Assembly (NCBI GenBank): GCA_951799445.1
Contig: OX637289.1
Location: forward strand, 28,520,245 to 28,584,244
Source of the DNA: Pseudisothecium myosuroides
Taxonomy: Eukaryota > Streptophyta > Bryopsida > Hypnales > Lembophyllaceae
DNA: 64,000 bases
Direction: 5' to 3'
Positions 36,711 through 48,900 of this stretch are shown in pieces. Numbering within the stretch: the stretch's first letter is position 1; every line of letters starts with the position of its first letter. A program made the position numbers and the translations under genes. The notes below the pieces were generated by a model. The model did no database searches. It saw only the letters and a program-made list of their open reading frames with translations, and was not told the DNA's origin.

Positions 36711-39700
36711 ATGGTTAGCGGCAGTGGTTTGGAGGGCCTGCATGCCATAGCCACCTTCTATGACGAGTTGTGTCCAGTTGGAGAAGGGGTAGTCCAGAAT
36801 GTTGGGAGTGGCATAGTGCCGATTACACATGACGACATTATGGAAGGCATCCAGAGAGCAACGTTGACCGCAATGGTTACAATGGAAGGAAGTCTAGAAT
36901 GCCGGGAGCTAGAAGTCATGGAGCAGTTGTGCAACGATGATGGAGACATACCAAGCCAGATCAAGATTGCAACATTCCATGCCTTCTGCCACCACACTAC
37001 CATATTGCAAGCGGTTACTCCAGACTGTAGTGAAGCCACTATTGAGCGCAGTATAATCAAGGCTAACCAGTTGGAGCTTGAAGGCGACTACTCCAAGGCT
37101 GGGTTCCTCATGAAGCATATCCGGTCAATTTTGTGGTTGATTGGATTGAAGGAAGACATGAAGAAGTACTATGTGGAAGCAGCGGATTGGCTGAAAGGGA
37201 CTCTTTTTGACACAAATGGTCAATTGACAGGGCTCCGCAGGGGATTGAGCTTTCACCTTCGGTATGCCTTGGGAAATTGTTTGTATCAAATAGCAATGTA
37301 TAATTGCCATGGAGACCCACAGATGCAGAGAACCTTATTAAACATGGCCTTACCCGAGCTCGCGTCTTGTGGTAGGGAGATTGCGCAAGAGAATAATGAA
37401 ATAGCTGCAGACCATCAAGATGCGTCATGGGCATTGACAACCTTTGGCAAGGTGGCGAAAGTGATCATCAAGCTGCAGCAGGGTACAAGCACGATGAGGG
37501 ATGTATGGGAGGTCTACAATGAAGCAGCGATGTATGCAAGGAAGATCGGGAGGGGGGATCTAGAAGAACTGCTTTCTTGTCTTTGCTCAGGATTGCGGGA
37601 GCTTGAGGGTCATAAGTGGAAGCTTGGGAGACACACTGAGGAGCTTGATGAGGAATCTGAGGAGCTTGATGAGGAATCTGAGGGGCTTGATGAGGAGCCT
37701 ATGGGGCACAAATCTGCGGCAGCGGGTTTCAAAATCTTTGTGGAAGTCTTGAGACTTGGTGTAAAACAAGTGGCAAACAAGAGTGATGAATTATTAGAGA
37801 GTTTCGATCTTTTGTCTCACGCCTGCTGGTGGACCAAGGAGTCCATGCACTCTCTGCCGTTTGAGCATTTGATGCTCAGGTTTACAATGCCTCCTCTTGA
37901 GAATTATGTGGACGCCATGTTGGGGATATGCATATTGCTGTTAGGAATAGCACTCACATACATTTTGGGAGAGGAGAAAGAGGGACTATACTACCTGGAA
38001 AGTGCTCATAAAAGGTTTGAATCAGATGTAGAATTGAGCGTGTCCTTGCATGACATGCAGAAAGCACTTGCTTTTGCTTACGCCGAAGGGCATGCTACAA
38101 GTGATCACCGCAAAGCCGCAGAGATGTTTGAATCTGCCGCAAAGACAACTCATAACCTACAGATGCAGTTGAAGATGGACATGGGCGCAGCCACAGAGTG
38201 GGTCAAGGTTCCAGAAGAACGAGTCAAGGGGATGGACAAAATTCGAGCTGTAGTGCAGAAGGCCTTGCAAGTATTGACATGTGAATGGGAGCTTCAAGCA
38301 TCTTTGTTCTTTGATGCTGGTTTTTCTTACCTAGGAGCAGGAGACAAGGAGGAAGCTATTGAGTATATGGAAGCTGGGGCAAATTTGTGTGTAGCCAATG
38401 ATTTTGCTTTTACTTCTCAGGAGAATGGGGGACATGCCAGAGAGATTGTCACAGGATTGTCACAACTCTTGATACTCTACTCGTGGAAGGAAAACCTGGC
38501 AGCTGCACTTGCCCTGCATAAGACAGTGAATCTAGTACTTATGAATCTGAAATGCATAACTGATGAGGATAAATTTTGGAAAGACACCGCCTGGCGTAAC
38601 TGGCAGCAAGCTCTTGAAGTCCTCAGAAAGGCCACCGGTACCTGTTACAATGTAAATGTGAAAGAAGTAGAATCTTCTACTCGATATAGTTGGGATATCT
38701 CAGAATTAATGCTTAATGAGGACATTGGAGGAGGTTACTTATACCTCTTTGCCATAGCAGAACATTTCCAGAATCTGGCTGATACAGCAGCCAAGCAATG
38801 CCACTGGGCAAAAGCAGTGCATAATTTAGATATTTTTGAAAAAACGTTTCGCCAAAGAGGAATTTTGAGTAAGAGGGTGAGATCGTGCTTCATGTGAATC
38901 GAGCTAATTATTGGTTGCAAGGAGGAAAGCTCTCACAGGCTTTAAAAGAGATTGAAAAGGCTGTGGAAATGATGCGCGATGAGGAGGAAGACCGAAACCT
39001 TCTGAGAAAGATTTATGTAACGCAGGCAAGAATCTTCTGGGATGCTGCACGTGCTTCCGTGGACAACCAAGATGCAGATGCTGCATGTGGTTCCTTGGAC
39101 AACCAAGATCATGCAGAGTCTGCTCTTGCTTCCTTGGACAAGGCGGAGAAGGCATGTGATGAGAATTGGGCTTTAAGACAAATAAGAGTCTTTCGCGGTG
39201 TTATGCTGATGGAAGCAGGGAATCTCGAGATGGCAGAGAAGTTAGCTCGTGAGATTGCACTTTTGCATGCAGATGTACAATCAAGGTTAGGATTAGAGTC
39301 TGCATGGGTGCACTATCTAGATAATACTGAGATGGGACATGTTTTCTCTTTTGAAGAGCTTCTACACCGAAAGAAAAAGGATATAATAACAGCTCTCATT
39401 TGGGCGGAGCGGGGTCGTTCCCGTCTATTCATGCATCGTGCCGACCAGTTGGGTTCAAAAAAATTTGACCAGCGTGACCAATATGCTCAGGACATTATAT
39501 GGAATACCATTGAGCTATGCGGTCCAGGAACAGTCATTATAGAGTGCACCATAACGGACTCTGTATTGGTTCTATATGCATTATTCCTCCATCCTGGGAA
39601 GGGTAGAGGATGTGTTACCCATGAGCGGAGTTTGGTTGAGTTCTTCAACATTCCAGCGAATTGTAAAGCTGGGAAGAAACTAAAGAATGTTGTGGTTAAG

Positions 39701-42700
39701 GTGCGGCAACATATTCGTGCGGGAGAAGATGAAAAAGCCATACCTGGTCTGACCATTCTTCACACTCTACTGGTGCAGAACATGCTAAATGCTCATTCGG
39801 ATTTTCTGAGTCCCTGCACCAGCATCATCTTTTCGCCCCAGGGAATGTTGCATTTGGTTCCTTTCATGGCCCTATATGATGGAGCTGCACAGAATTTTTT
39901 GATTGAACAGAAAGCGGTTAGCGTAATTCCTTCCATCCGCTCTTTGGTCCATTGTTTTTCTCGCCAGCAAAAATTGGAGAATAGGTTTCAGGCAGTAGAT
40001 GGTGCATTTATAGCTGGTAATCCAGAGCCTATGGGGCTTTCAATGGAGCCACTCCCAGGAGCAGCTGAGGAAGCTCAACAGGTGGCTAAAATCCTTGGTG
40101 TAGAACCTTGTAAAGGGATGAACATCACCAAAGAGGCTGTGGTCAAGGCTCTCTCAGAGAGCAGCGTTGTACTACTTGCAACACACGGTCTCACTAGAAA
40201 GAACAACTATCCATTTGGAGCTATCGTGCTTAGAAGTGCACGGTTGGATAACGATGATCAGGTAGGGGCTCTTGGCAGTATTTCGGAAGCAGGAAACTTA
40301 AGTCCACTCTTGGAGCAGCAAGAAGTGTTGACTTCAGAAGAAATAACAAGTATAGAGGGAGGGATTTCAGCAGGCCTGGTGGTACTCAGCGCCTGTCACA
40401 CAGGAATTGGAGAAATTTCGCGAGAGGGCCTTCTTGGTCTAGGTCATGTTCTGCTTCAGGCGGGTGCTTCTCCTGCCATTGTTGACCTTTGGGATGTCAA
40501 CGATGACTCCATGGCGATTCTGATTGCAGATGTGTTCAAGGAGCTGAAGAAAGGAATTGATGTCCTTCATTCGGTCCAAAAGGCAGTGGTGGACATGTTG
40601 AGAGGTCCGGAACCCAGAAATATCCGAGACTGGTCTGCCTTGACATTGTTGGGTTCTCCGAACTTTCAATTACCTGGCCACGTGCAAGCCTTTAAGGTGA
40701 ATCGGAAGCAAGATAGCTTGGACTACTACAGTACTGGCTCTCGGTTATTGGTAGATGACATTGGAGGAAGTACAATGTACATGCACGCTGTAGTACAATA
40801 CTATGAAGACCAAGCTAGGCGGCGAAAAGATGAGGGTGACTTCGATACGGCAATAGCAGTTGTGAACGTCTTGGAAGAAAATTTGCAAAATAATGGGCTT
40901 CTAAGTGCTATTCCTAAAAGTAAGCTACATCTTTGGCGAGGTAAGTATATGAATTACTGGAATGGTCACTCACGGGAAGCTCTGAAGGAGCTTCAGAAAG
41001 CCATTGAGGTGCTCCTGGACTTCAACAAAACACCAGAGCTTGTTGCTCTCATCTTTCTGGAACAAGCCAAAGCCTACCTTAAATTGAGGGACAGAAATGG
41101 AGCAGGTGCCGCCCTGGATAGAGCTCTGGAGAGTGTGACCAAGAGCAATCATGATAACATATTGCTCTACCATAGCAAGGTGTTTCGCAGCTTTGCCGTG
41201 AGCGATGACAGGGAGTTCAAGGTTGCGGCATCAATTGTTCGAGAAGCTCAGTTGGAGGCAGGTTTGGAAGGCATGAGGATTCCATTGTGGATTCCATTCG
41301 TGGATGATGCAGGTGTACAAAACACCTTCAGCTTGTACGAGATGCTGAGCGTTGGACAGGGTGACATGAATAAGGCAGTTGTATGGGCAGAGCAAGGTTG
41401 CACCATTGGATTCGGAGATGATATTGAGACTGACAGTGCTGCTGCAAATAACATGCTCAAGACTCTGACACTTTGTGGTCCAAACACAGTCATCATCAAG
41501 TATTCCTACCATCAGCAGAACTTGCTAATGCTGTATGGATTGAGCAGCAAGGTATCTGTATTTTCACGAAAATACTTGAAGAAGTTTTTCAGTGAAGAAG
41601 CCAATTGCGTCATGGGAACTAATTTGGAAGAACTGGTGTCCTGTGTGCTCCAGTTCATCAGTAAAGGAGAAGACGAGAGATCTGTTCTTGGTCTCTCAAT
41701 CCTCTACGACCTCCTCGTGCAGCCAATCTTAGTACACTACAAGGAATTCTTTGATGGTTACAGCAGGATCATCTTTGCTCCGCAGGGATTCTTGTGCAAA
41801 GTTCCCTTTGCTGCCCTACACGATGCGTCAAAAGGCAAATTCCTGGTGGAGCAGATGGCTGTGGGTGTGATTCCTTCCCTCCGTTCTTTGCAATGCTGCT
41901 TCTCCCGGCAACAGGTGTTTGAGAGTAGCTTGAAGCCCAAAGAGCATTTCAATGCCTTTGTGGGTGGCAATTCCGAGTCCATGGGGCTCAGCCTGGAGAA
42001 ACTCCCAGACACATGTCAGACAGCACAGGAGGTGGCTGGCATCCTAAATGTGGAGGCATGTACGGGGAGCGACCTCACCAAGGAGGTCTTGCTTGAATCC
42101 CTGAGCACCTGCAATATGGTAATATTGGCCACACTTGCTGTAGGTGGCAATAGGAAGCATCCATATCCTTATGGAGCCATGGTCCTAAAACAAGACACTG
42201 CAGGTCGTGATCAGGTGCTGACCTGTGAGGAGATTGCAGCTCTAGCAGGAAAGATGAAAGCCAGCCTTTTGGTGACCATAGCTTGCCACAATGGTCCGCA
42301 GGGAGAGGCTTCCAACGGAGAGGGCCTTCTTGGCCTGGGCCATGCTGCACTTGAAGCTGGTGCTGTCACTGCCATTGCGTCGCTCTGGGATGTCAACGAT
42401 GACTGCTTGAGCCCACTGCTTTCTTCTTTATTCAGGGAGCTGAAACAAGGAAGCGACGTGTTGTACTCAATGCAGAAAGCCATGAAGGACACGGTAAGGT
42501 CTACTGAAATCCGCCACTGGGCATCATTGACGGTGCTAGGGTCCCCCACTCTGCATATTTCCACCCACGCACAAACGACGCACCAACCTGCTCCTGCTTT
42601 AGAATCGCATAATCCAAACGCTGCAGGAACGAGTGCAGGTCCAACTGTTGTGTCATTGGACTCTCTCCGAATAAACTGCCTGCAAATGCTAGATGTGCCC

Positions 42701-43126
42701 GCAGAATTGGGACCACTTCAGACCCTGCCAAAAGAAGTTTGTAAGAGGGTGCTGCAGAACTTGGCAGAAGACGAAATTGAGAAAATGAAGGAAGCGGAGC
42801 TGGAGGGATGTAGCCCGGTGGCAGAGATCATGGGATGTGGCTATTTGGGCATAGTGCATGGAGGCATGGGAGACTGGAGCATGGCCCGGCGGTGGCTGGT
42901 GCGCAGTTTGAGTGTAGCCAAAGAAAATTGGGAAGTTGTGAAAGACAGCCTTGAGCCCGATCCGTTGGCCATCTCAGCGCTGTTTATCTCATGTCTTCTG
43001 CGCTTGCAGGGCACCGCAAGCCTGAACTCAGACCTTGACCTAGTCAGGTTTGTGCTTCGCTCCACAAACCCCACCAAAGAGTCGATATTTGACAATATCC
43101 ATGAAGTCCTCGCTTCTTGGGAGTGA
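36711..43126 (+). CDS. Tandem TPR-CHAT (caspase-like) protein, one frame break
   Basis: ATG 36711 (AAAATGG context) opens 728 codons of TPR-like helical repeats. A second frame (38885-43126, 1,413 codons, starting without ATG) continues the same architecture. Order: helical/TPR region; CHAT-1 (about codons 200-600 of the second frame); TPR region; CHAT-2 (about 860-1230); and a helical C-terminus ending TGA. CHAT-1 has the protease dyad His434 (LLATHGLT) and Cys504 (SACHTG). CHAT-2 keeps Cys1134 (IACHNG) but has Leu1084 where His is expected (ILATLAVG), so it should be inactive. The two units are clearly homologous: both carry GGS/GGY-Y, WAE, LCGP-TVII, IIF-PQG, GLLGLGH and LWDVNDD. The frame break near 38870-38885 falls where the unit-2 alignment has a short linker. 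A 1-nt deletion would explain it. CHAT proteases include separase relatives and CRISPR- or gasdermin-linked cell-death proteases. No introns are needed. Confidence 0.88.
37638..37700 (+). repeat. 21-nt tandem repeat coding for acidic heptads
   Basis: Three units of GAGGAGCTTGATGAGGAATC-type sequence encode EELDEES, EELDEES and EGLDEEP in the N-terminal region of the CHAT gene. It forms an acidic, probably flexible loop. Such in-frame minisatellites vary in copy number easily. Confidence 0.9.
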
Positions 43127-44496
43127 TGAGCCTCTCCTTATGAAACGTCCCAAGATGCTGCGGTTCATCATATCAATTTTGATTTAATTTCACACTGAGC
43201 TACGGATTGATGAAGATCGTGACACCGAGCTTTGCCAGGGTTGGTTGAACAGCTCATCATTCCATAATCAGAATTAGATCAGGTAGCGAACACTGCTTTG
43301 GGACTGAGTTTATTGAATGATATCTAAAGCACGGGCGCGCATACTGATCAAGACACAACTTGAGACTGAACTTGAGATTGTGAAGCAGAGATTGTGAAGA
43401 TTCTGTTAAACTGTAGCCGTCGATTGCCCAATTCTTCAGATCGTAAGATGGAATGTGAGACAAAACTGGAAGCAGAGTACTGAAGTCGTGTACCATAATT
43501 GTCCTTCCCAACAACTCTTGTGGTACTCCAACAACGCTTGCATCTTTTCTCTGCATTTTCAATTTTTAGTTTCTGATGCATCCTTTATCATTGTTACCAC
43601 TTGCTTCTCCTCACTACGGTATTGTAAGACATGACCTAGAAAATTGAAGTATTGCATCTCTCAGGTCCTTCGTGTCGCTAATTTGATATGTTACGAAATC
43701 AGATTCATGGTCCATTGATTTGGGGACTCTCGGTTCTGGAAGAAGCACATTGAATTCTGGTTTCCCGCGAGAATCAGATTAGGGTTTGAGTCCGTCATGG
43801 ACATGCTAATGTCAAGAAGACGGGCACTTTGTTGCAGGGACTAGGGACTCAGACTGTGTGCACAGATATATCATAAATGATAGCGGGTGTGATCGCCTTC
43901 TGAAGTTCTTTCCGTTCCTTCCTTTGAAGCCGGTAAGACAGGAGCTATGCAATTAGGGTAAGTTTACATATTTGATAGGGTTGTGACAAGGTTGTGAAAG
44001 AGAGATTGTGAAGGAGAGAGATGGATTCAGGACTGGTGTGCAGGCCTGGCAATAGACCTCGGATGCTCATGTGCTGCCTTTGCGGCCGAGAATACGGCAC
44101 CAGGAAGTTCTCATCGTGACTCACATAAATAAATTTCATGAAAAGTAGCATAGAAATGCTATGCACGGGAATCATAATATGAATGTCAAGTGGACAGATG
44201 AGCGAGCAATCTCCTAACACGCAGCCTCAATGGGAACCACAGTGTACCAATTTACATTCCACAATGCCAATAGAAGTGGTAGCTTGAAGAGGAGATCAAG
44301 CACAAGAACGAACTGCCGCCCCAACCTAATTCTGAGAGAGCGATCAGGAGTGGTGACCGCGCCCAAGCATTCGATAACGTTAACACTGAGTAAGCTTACA
44401 TGATTCTATCCACATCTCGATCCTTGGGCATTTTTTCTACCTGGGAAGTGAAGTATAGGCCCTGTAACATGCAGGAATCAGGCCCTCTTCCTGTAG
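43127..44496. other. 3' flank of the CHAT gene, no gene seen
   Basis: No reading frame here is convincing. The minus-strand ORF at 43257-43562 has mixed composition but no recognised motif. The AATTAGG/TTTAGTTTC-rich DNA is typical intergenic sequence. Confidence 0.4.
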
Positions 44497-44724
44497 TCAA
44501 TGGTAATTAGCCCACATTTTTTGAGGCTCTACAAACCTGAAGTCTCCTTGAATCTTAATCATGTCGAAGATAAACATTGATGCAGGCCTTGATGTAGGGT
44601 TTTCTTTGAAGCACGTTGTAGGGCGTTGCAGCATTTGAGCAGACTTTGCAGCAGTGTCCTCCTCCCGGGTCATGTTGAGCTGCTGGCAGGCATCCACAAA
44701 AGTATTCTGCTCCCCATACGCCAT
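44497..44724 (-). CDS. Small unidentified ORF with strong plant start context
   Basis: Seventy-five residues start MAYGEQNTFVDACQQLNMTR and end before TGA at 44497. The start lies in AACAATGGCG, an excellent plant initiation context, and the composition is balanced rather than AT-driven. A possible GT donor (GACTTCAG/GTTTGT) near the end suggests the protein may continue through splicing. No family is recognised. The thioredoxin-like gene lies divergently 0.7 kb away. Confidence 0.4.
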   Translation of the reverse strand: MAYGEQNTFVDACQQLNMTREEDTAAKSAQMLQRPTTCFKENPTSRPASMFIFDMIKIQGDFRFVEPQKMWANYH

Positions 44725-45417
44725 TGTTCCTGTGTTCCTGAAATGGACTGTCTCATATCACCGTTACAACAAGTCCCGCATCCTTACGAACCCAAACAAT
44801 CAAACCCCAAAGAAACGCACAGTGATTTCGCCAACCCACCTAGACAGAGTTTGGAAACTTGAGGTCCTGAAGCTAAAGTTGTACAGGGCATTGAAATTGC
44901 TTCAAGAGAAACCAGTACAGTAGTGCTCAAGAACAATTCACATACTGGTGCCATTGAGTTCATAATCTCTCAGTTAAGGGAAAAGCCCGTGGCGACGCTT
45001 AAACCCTGGATGAGGCGACGCGAGCAACAATGGATGAATTAGGGCTTATGACCAGTGGACTTCTTCAAACATTTGATTCATGGAAGCGCTGAAGCAAGTT
45101 GAAGGTTTTCTTCTGCGATTTGCTAATGAATTGCTACAGTGATGGTTTTTCAGAAACCGGGAAATTAACTTTCCCGGGAGGTCTAGAGCATAGATTGTTA
45201 ATTTCTCGTGCCATCGTTGAGGGATGATGGAAGAACCTGCTGCCAAATTTGACACTCTGCTCAACCATCTGACAGAGTTCTCCAGGTATTTTCGTGGTGA
45301 ACTCGTTGCTCTGTTTCAGGCTAGAGATGTAGAGTTCAAGGAAATCAGGGTTTTGCGTCAAATTTGGATTCTGTTATGTAAGTACTGGGGCTGTTGATGA
45401 TCTTTTTCCAGGCTCTT

Positions 45418-45952
45418 ATGGATTTTCCTGTTTGCAATCGCAGGTACCACACTGGGTATCCGCGCCAAGAACAGGTTTCTCAGGTTTCTCGTGTTCTTGA
45501 GTTCAAATCGGAGCGTCAGTTTGTTGAGCTTCTGCATCAGGGCGAGCCGGTAGCTGTTGCCTTCTCACTCAAGTACTTGCTATGCGCTTGCAATTCATTG
45601 CCTCTCATGAGCTCTATCTATGTTGATAACTATATCGGATGATTGTGAGATGCATTTCCTTGGGCCCAAGTATTCAGCAGTCTCTATTTTGCGATCGTCA
45701 ACAGGCAATTTGTTATTCAGTTCTTTTCAATTTTGAGCTTTCCTTCATGTTCTCTCTATCCCTTCAGGATTCAGGATTTAGGGTTTCAACTTTACATAAA
45801 CAATTCGATTTGTTTACTTTCAAATTCTCTACTTTCATGGAAAAGAGTTTTCGCGTTTACGAGTGCAGATGTCCATGGACACGGAGATTTGATCGTGTTC
45901 TTGAGGATGCTGCAGCTGAATGCTACCCATACATCAAGTTTGTTCAAGTGGA
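45418..45952 (+). CDS. Thioredoxin-fold protein, 5' part (two exons)
   Basis: Exon 1 is 45418-45572 (ATG in CTTATGGATT) and exon 2 starts at 45869 after GTGCAG, with the GT donor at 45573. The joined frame passes from RVLEFKSERQFVELLHQGEP to VAVAFSLK, then CPWTRRFDRVLEDAAAECYP and YIKFVQV. This is the beta-alpha-beta opening of a thioredoxin fold as seen in plant thioredoxin-like proteins with no CxxC: only one Cys occupies the active-site region. The rest of the fold (usually beginning Glu-Cys-Pro) was not found in the next kilobase. The gene may use a distant third exon or be truncated. It could be redox-inactive. Confidence 0.5.
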
Positions 45953-46010
45953 GACAGTCGCACAGTGTGGCTTGAACTGCTCAGTGTTTGTTTCTTTATG
46001 CAACAACTGA

Positions 46011-48900
46011 ATAACCACGATTTCACTTTCAACAACGCTGTCACGACAATGGTTTGGATAAACCTCTATTAGACCTAGAAGGCCAAATTGAGCTCCCTGT
46101 GTTCTGCATTACTTTTGAGTAGGTCATAGGGAGCCTTCCTTTTGTCCTATTTTAGTTAGTTTGCGACAAACGCGTGCTATGTTCCTCAATTAATCTGGTG
46201 ATTAGAATCTAGTTTGCCTTGAAGTCAAAGGACACTTTGGTCACGTAGAGTTTAGTTGGATTTTGAATGATTCAACCTTAACAACCTAACAATTTTCTTA
46301 CTGATCGTTACGTAAAGTAAAGTAAACTTCAGTCAATTTGTTGTGTGTAAACCAGTATACGCTGTCAATGACAAGTGATTTTCTGACGGTTTTTTGTTCA
46401 CAGTACAATTACGACATGAGTGCATATGGATTCTATGAATTTTTCAAGCGTCATAAGATAGCGTTTCAAACGCAAGACTTATAGTCACTCATGAAGTTTG
46501 GATATGCCAAAGAGTATCCACTGGAAGGGTTGTTCTGCACATTGCTCATTCTATTTCGCTCAGTTTCAAGAGTACTTCGGCACCAGTTTGAAGTCTAAGT
46601 ATTTAATGCCAGACTCTGTCGTGTTCTAGAATCTAGAGCTGACCCCAACGTAGGAATGTTATCCATTATGAACGCGAACTCATGGAGTCAAGGTGTTCAT
46701 TGACACTGGAGTGTATCGATTGAATCATGGAACATCCTATCTAGGTGTTGAGATTGCTTCTGCTTACCTTTGTAGGGTGATTGGAAATTAGAGTGATTGG
46801 AGAAGCTTTATCCAAGTATTTTTCAATTTAAGTTCAATCGATTGCAGTACCTTTGTTGAACAAGTTCATAAATAAAAGGTGTCAGAACTAAGCATGTGCT
46901 TGATCACAATGCGACCTGTGTTAATCTCAGCACTGTAAATCACTTCCAGGATGTGTCGTGCCACAGAATACTTGAATGTCCTTCAACTGTGAGGACCCGA
47001 TACAACCTTACTAAATTCTTTTTAACAGTACTTATAGTCAACCAAATTCTTTAGTACTGAGCGCAATTACACCAGAATATTTCGTGAAAAATGTTGTGAA
47101 CTGAAACTGGTCTGGTAACAATTATTTCTCCAGGTGGACTGAGAGAAGCAGACTATGTAAACGAACTTGGTGACTGTTTTTCTCAAGTGCTAGCAAAACC
47201 GTCTCCATGACTAGCTCATCGTCCGCTGTATTATTTCTTTAACAACTGTAAACGTAGTCAGAAAACCAGCATCAACTAATTTATTATCAAAGTTGAAGGG
47301 CCTCTCTTTGACACAACGGCAATTCCACCGATTTCTGAAGAACTCTGACCAACTCCGTGAACATGAAGTTATATAATATGATTGTCGAACATTCTCTCTT
47401 AGACCTAACCACAATACCACGTTGTTGCCTTCCCTTGACAGTAATAAAGAGCAACACTTTCTTGGACCATGTTAAGGAAACTCTACAATCATATGCTACT
47501 GTATACTCCTAACCGAATTCCTCAGACTAGGGTATGAATAGCAACAGTTGGCGTCGTTACGCAGCTGTGTTGATGACATTTCTCAATAACTTCTCAGTCG
47601 ACACAAATCGAAAAGTCACGACAGCTGCAGTCATCTACAAACAACAAAACATAACACAAGCATGAGAAGCATAGCAGAGAGTGTAAGAGATCCATGTTCT
47701 GCTAATTAACCGCCCTTGAAAGCACAGTCACACTCATTCACGCCGGGTTCAAATTGACACAGTTAGAATACGAATATTGCAAGTACTGTAACTACAGATT
47801 GAAGCCTGCACAGTCAATTACTCAATTCCACTCTTCAGTTGCAATATGCATTTTTTTTAAATAAATGTTTCATGGTTGCAATGTACACCTACATGGTGAC
47901 GCTATGCATGGATCGATATCCATAGTCCATCCTGGCATTCGCCTCTTTCTCTTCTACAAAACTCCTTGGAAACCATGAAGAATCAAATACTCCTTGCAGC
48001 GGCCTGCATCACCGTTCAACTTAAAGTCATTCCAAATTAAAGCTCATCACGGCAGATTCGTAGCAAATTACGCTGCTAATGCGTACAAACAAAACGATAA
48101 TCTGTAAAAGTAATAAACATTTAATTTCATGCATTTGGACTTGCAAGTAAATGTTCTGTCTCGACCCTTTAATTCGAACCCAATGTTGAAATTGATGGAT
48201 ACGATACTAGTCTATCTGCACCGAAATCACAGCCAGAGTCAGCTTCTCTCTTCTCACTTCAAGCCCAAACTTAAGATAAACTTCAGAAGAGAATTAATAT
48301 ATGCATCATCTTCATAAAAAAGTATTGAATACGAACCGAATCATTCTAATTCGATCAGTGTCATGCCCAGCAGCTGGCCATCTGATTTTCGCCAACTCAA
48401 AGGTTCTATAAAAATCTGCACAGCAGAAAGGCAGGCAAACTTGGAACTAAAGTCAAGTATGAAATTAATTCTTCCATTGATACTCAATTAAAACCATCAT
48501 CACACAAAATGTAAGTTCTCCATTTACTACATCTGATTGTTAGTGAATTCGAATGTGAGATCTAAGCATGATAAATCAATCGTGAGAATCGCTAGACACA
48601 AATGTCTGCGTGCCTGGACTATAATGACCCTGCCTCCAATCAAATCTCTCATAGACAGTTGAGATTGCAAATACAAACTCCATTTAAGTAAATCCATCGC
48701 CTTAATTAGCTAGAACCCACCATTCTATTAATTGGATTGGAAGCCGACTCATTATACTCTAAGCAAACAAACACATGTGTCTTGCATTCCTTACGAATCA
48801 CAACAAGGTTGCGTGAACTTGAAATTCAACCCTTCCAACTCTAGCTCGAAGCGGATACGTTTGATATATCTAGCAGAACCACGGTTACGAGCTCTCGCTC
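46011..48900. other. Gene-free stretch
   Basis: No supported coding sequence. AGTTTGG/ACGATAATC-type mixed-composition DNA, less AT-rich than the left half of the window. One TAGGGTGATTGGAAATTAG segment near 46776 resembles the TIR of the TA-flanked MITE family but has no partner. Confidence 0.45.

Noticed and set aside
38868..38882. A 13-nt GT-AG micro-intron in the CHAT gene
   Set aside because: GTAAGAGGGTGAG would be far shorter than any normal plant intron, and the homologous unit has continuous coding there. A one-base indel is simpler.
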